Of a stretch of 7,786 nt of DNA, positions 5,313 to 7,786 are shown in pieces. Location of the stretch: contig DDKN01000007.1 of the NCBI GenBank assembly GCA_002339725.1, forward strand, positions 1-7,786, in the 5' to 3' direction. Within the stretch, counting starts at the first letter, position 1; each line of letters opens with the position of its first letter. The notes below the pieces were generated by a model. The model did no database searches. It was not told where the DNA came from and worked only from the letters and a program-made list of their open reading frames with translations. Both the position numbers and the translations under genes were made by a program. The DNA is from Thiobacillus sp. UBA2597 (lineage in GTDB: Bacteria; Pseudomonadota; Gammaproteobacteria; Burkholderiales; Thiobacillaceae).

Positions 5313-7786
5313 AGACGATCGCCGCCGGCTCGGCCGGCCGGCCATACAAATAGCCCTGCGCCTGCTGGCAGCCCAGTTTCTTCAGCAACGCCACCTGGGC
5401 CTCGTTCTCCACACCCTCGGCGATGGTGCGCAGGCCCAGGCTGTCGGCCAGGGCGATCACGGCGCGGGTGATGGCCGCGTCCTCTTCGTCCCGCGGCAGA
5501 TCGCGGATGAAGGAGCGGTCGATCTTGAGCCGGTCGATCGGCAGGCGCTTGAGATAGGCGAGTGAGGAATAGCCGGTGCCGAAATCGTCGATCGAGAGAT
5601 GCACCCCCATATCGCTCAGCTGCTTGAGCACGCTGACGGTGGACTCGGCCTGGTCCATGATCAGGTTTTCGGTCACTTCCAGCTCCAGCCGGTCGGGCGG
5701 CAGGCGGGTCTCCTCCAGCACGCGGCGCACGGTGGCGACGAAGTCGCTGCGCTGGATCTGGGGCGCCGCGACGTTGACCGCGATGCTCTCCAGCACGATG
5801 CCCTGATCGAGCCAGTGCCGCGCCTGACGGCAGGCCTCGCGCAAGGCCCACTCGCCCAATTCGATGATCAGGCCGGTGTCCTCCGCGATCGGGATGAAGC
5901 GGTCCGGCATCAGCAGGCCGCGCTCCTTGTGCTGCCAGCGCAGCAATGCCTCGGCGCCGATCACCTGTCCGGTTTTCAGATCGACCTGGGGCTGGTAGTG
6001 CAGCCGCAGCTCGTCACGTTCCAGGGCGCCACGCAGATCGGACTCCAGCCGCACCCGCTCCATCGCCTCCAGGGTCAGGGCCTGGGTATAGAAGCTGTAG
6101 GTGTTGCGCCCGGCCGCCTTGGCCCGGTACATCGCGGCATCGGCGTTGCTGACCAGGGCCTCGGGCGTATCGGCGTCGCGCGGATAGAGGCTGATGCCGA
6201 TGCTGGCGGTCACATAGAGTTCGTGACCGCGGATCCGGTAAGGCTGGGCCAGCACCTGCAGCAGCTTGTCGGCCAGATGGGCCGCATCCTGCTCGCTGCG
6301 CAGGTTCTCCAACATCAGGATGAACTCGTCGCCGCCCATGCGCGCCCGGGTGTCGTCCTGGCGCAGGGTGGCGTTCAGGCGCCGGGTCACTTCCTGGATC
6401 AATTCGTCGCCGACCAGATGACCCAGGCTGTCGTTGATGTGCTTGAACCGGTCCAGATCGAGAAAGAGCAGGGCCAGCTGGCTTTGTTCGCGCTTGGCGT
6501 GGCTCAGCGCCTGGTTCAGGCGGTCGAGGAAGAGCAGGCGGTTGGGCAGGTCGGTGAGCGGATCGTGGTGCGCCAGATGCGCCAGCTCGGTGCGCGATTG
6601 CACGATGCCGCTGATGTCGGAGAAGACCGAGACGTAGTGCGTCAACTGGCCGCCCTCGTTGCGCACGGCGCTGATGGTCTGCCAGGAGGGGAAGATCTCG
6701 CCGCTCTTGCGCCGGTTCCACACCTCGCCCTGCCAATGCCCGGTCCGGTTCAGGGTCGCCCACAATTCCTGGTAGAAGCGCGCATCGTGCCGTTGCGACT
6801 TCCACAGGCGCGGGTTCTTGCCCACCACCTCCTCGGCGCTGTAGCCCATGATATGGCTGAAGGCGGCGTTGACCTCGATGATGCGGCCCTGAGGATCGGT
6901 AATCAGCACGCCATCCTTGGTGCTGGCCAGGGCCTGGGCCGCCAGACGCAGCCGCTCTTCCAGGCGCTTGCCCTCGGTGATGTCCTGGGTGGTGCCGAGC
7001 AGGGTGCGCGGCCGGCCGCTCTTGTCGACAAAGACCTCCGCCCGCTGGCGCACGATGCGCTCGCTGCCATCGGGCCAGATCACCCGGTGCACCAGCTCAT
7101 AGGGGCCGGCATGCCCCTGTTGCGCGGCACTGATCACGGCCTGCACCCGCATCCGGTCATCCGGATGCACCGCCGCCATCAGGGTGTCGAGCCCGGCCTC
7201 GACCGCGCCCGGCTCATAGCCGAGACAGCGGTATTCCTGGTCGGACCAGAGCGCCCGGCCGCTCGCCAGATCGAGCTCCCAACTGCCGACCCGGGTGATG
7301 CGCTGCGCCTCGTTCAGCCGGGACGCCTGCCGATCCAGTTCGGCGTTGGCGGCGCTCAGGTCCGTTGCCAGGGCCGCAAGTTTGCGTGCGCTCTTTACCT
7401 GGCGGAACAGATCGAAGGCGAACAGCGCGGTCAACGCCAGGCCGAGCGCCAATACCCAATGGTGCCGGGTGGAACTGAATTCCGCATAAAAGGCCGGGCT
7501 CGGCGCGAACAGCATTTGCCAGTCGCGCCCGGGTACCTGGATCGGCACTGTCCAGTGGCTGGCGGCCCGGGCCGCGGCCAGGGGCGGCGGCTCCTCGCCC
7601 GAGGTGCGCGCGCGCGAGGCATGCCGATGCAGCAGCTCCTCGCCGGCGCTACGGTCCAGGATGTAAACATCGAGCCCGGTCGGCAGGCTCTGCTTCAAGG
7701 CCTGGGCCATGACGCCGTCGAGCCGCAGGATGCCCACGGCATAGCCTTGCAGGGCGGCCCGGCGCTGCACCACGGTGTCGAGCGGC
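5305..7786 (-). CDS. CHASE-PAS-PAS-GGDEF-EAL cyclic-di-GMP signalling protein (5' end outside window)
   Basis: A sensor enzyme that probably makes and/or degrades c-di-GMP. Residues are numbered from the codon at 7771-7773; the frame remains open past it to the window edge, so the N-terminus is missing. Residues 1-98 resemble the C-terminal half of a periplasmic CHASE domain (GILRLDGVM, VPGRDWQMLF). One transmembrane helix (about 104-123) and a coiled coil (124-160) follow. PAS 1 (about 160-265) and PAS 2 (about 275-390) precede the cyclase. The GGDEF domain (about 395-555) has an intact GGDEF at 480-484, LDLDRFKHIND, and an RxxD inhibitory site (471-474). The EAL domain (about 575-822) keeps E608-A-L, N667, E699/E702, DDFGTGYSS from 729, K750, E786 and Q806, so it looks catalytically competent. 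The ligand is unknown. A missing N-terminal helix is expected from the CHASE topology. No flanking gene hints at its target process. Confidence 0.95.
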   Translation of the reverse strand, partial: PLDTVVQRRAALQGYAVGILRLDGVMAQALKQSLPTGLDVYILDRSAGEELLHRHASRARTSGEEPPPLAAARAASHWTVPIQVPGRDWQMLFAPSPAFYAEFSSTRHHWVLALGLALTALFAFDLFRQVKSARKLAALATDLSAANAELDRQASRLNEAQRITRVGSWELDLASGRALWSDQEYRCLGYEPGAVEAGLDTLMAAVHPDDRMRVQAVISAAQQGHAGPYELVHRVIWPDGSERIVRQRAEVFVDKSGRPRTLLGTTQDITEGKRLEERLRLAAQALASTKDGVLITDPQGRIIEVNAAFSHIMGYSAEEVVGKNPRLWKSQRHDARFYQELWATLNRTGHWQGEVWNRRKSGEIFPSWQTISAVRNEGGQLTHYVSVFSDISGIVQSRTELAHLAHHDPLTDLPNRLLFLDRLNQALSHAKREQSQLALLFLDLDRFKHINDSLGHLVGDELIQEVTRRLNATLRQDDTRARMGGDEFILMLENLRSEQDAAHLADKLLQVLAQPYRIRGHELYVTASIGISLYPRDADTPEALVSNADAAMYRAKAAGRNTYSFYTQALTLEAMERVRLESDLRGALERDELRLHYQPQVDLKTGQVIGAEALLRWQHKERGLLMPDRFIPIAEDTGLIIELGEWALREACRQARHWLDQGIVLESIAVNVAAPQIQRSDFVATVRRVLEETRLPPDRLELEVTENLIMDQAESTVSVLKQLSDMGVHLSIDDFGTGYSSLAYLKRLPIDRLKIDRSFIRDLPRDEEDAAITRAVIALADSLGLRTIAEGVENEAQVALLKKLGCQQAQGYLYGRPAEPAAIVWA

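Noticed and set aside
6014..6805. 263-codon frame overlapping the c-di-GMP gene on the same strand
   Set aside because: It is Pro/Arg/Gly-rich and out of frame with clear PAS and GGDEF motifs, so it is a shadow frame.
7771..7773. GTG at 7773 as the start of the c-di-GMP protein
   Set aside because: The frame stays open to the window edge (Pro-Leu-Asp-Thr precede), and starting here would cut through the middle of a CHASE domain.

Overview
The window is GC-rich and densely coded, and its protein sequences look betaproteobacterial. The class II aldolase closely resembles the Neisseria/Calvin-cycle (CbbA-like) form, the pyruvate kinase is PykA-like, and the order gap-pgk-pyk-fba-purC is an arrangement I associate with Betaproteobacteria. 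A member of the Rhodocyclales or Nitrosomonadales (Thiobacillus-like) is plausible, but the genus cannot be fixed from the sequence alone.

Layout. On the + strand, positions 1-4269 hold a lower-glycolysis/gluconeogenesis (and potentially Calvin-cycle) block: the 3' end of a glyceraldehyde-3-phosphate dehydrogenase gene (1-330), phosphoglycerate kinase (486-1667), pyruvate kinase (1743-3179) and class II fructose-bisphosphate aldolase (3202-4269). The block ends at a textbook intrinsic terminator with a UUCG tetraloop (4288-4318). After it comes purC (SAICAR synthase, 4404-5285), a separate purine-synthesis gene. On the - strand, converging on purC with a 19-nt gap, lies a large membrane-anchored cyclic-di-GMP enzyme (5305-7786, N-terminus outside the window) with the order CHASE remnant, transmembrane helix, coiled coil, PAS, PAS, GGDEF, EAL. 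No stretch longer than 300 bases lacks a gene.

How the genes work together. Gap, Pgk, Pyk and Fba act on neighbouring intermediates from fructose-1,6-bisphosphate to pyruvate. In an autotroph, Gap, Pgk and Fba would also serve the reductive pentose phosphate cycle. PurC and the c-di-GMP protein have no evident metabolic link to the block.

Most unusual content. Three of the intergenic gaps carry degenerate seven-base periodic repeats, two of them arranged as inverted arrays. The most striking is 338-468 between gap and pgk, where four TCAGCNN heptamers face four NNGCTGA heptamers, followed by a second small array (TAAGNCN facing CCTTANN) just before the pgk ribosome-binding site. A second signal is a perfect TTGACA with a 17-bp spacer to TAGAAA inside the 3' part of pyk, coinciding with a cluster of codons atypical for the gene. 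This suggests an internal promoter for fba. I see no CRISPR array, insertion sequence, tRNA, rRNA or clear new multi-gene system.
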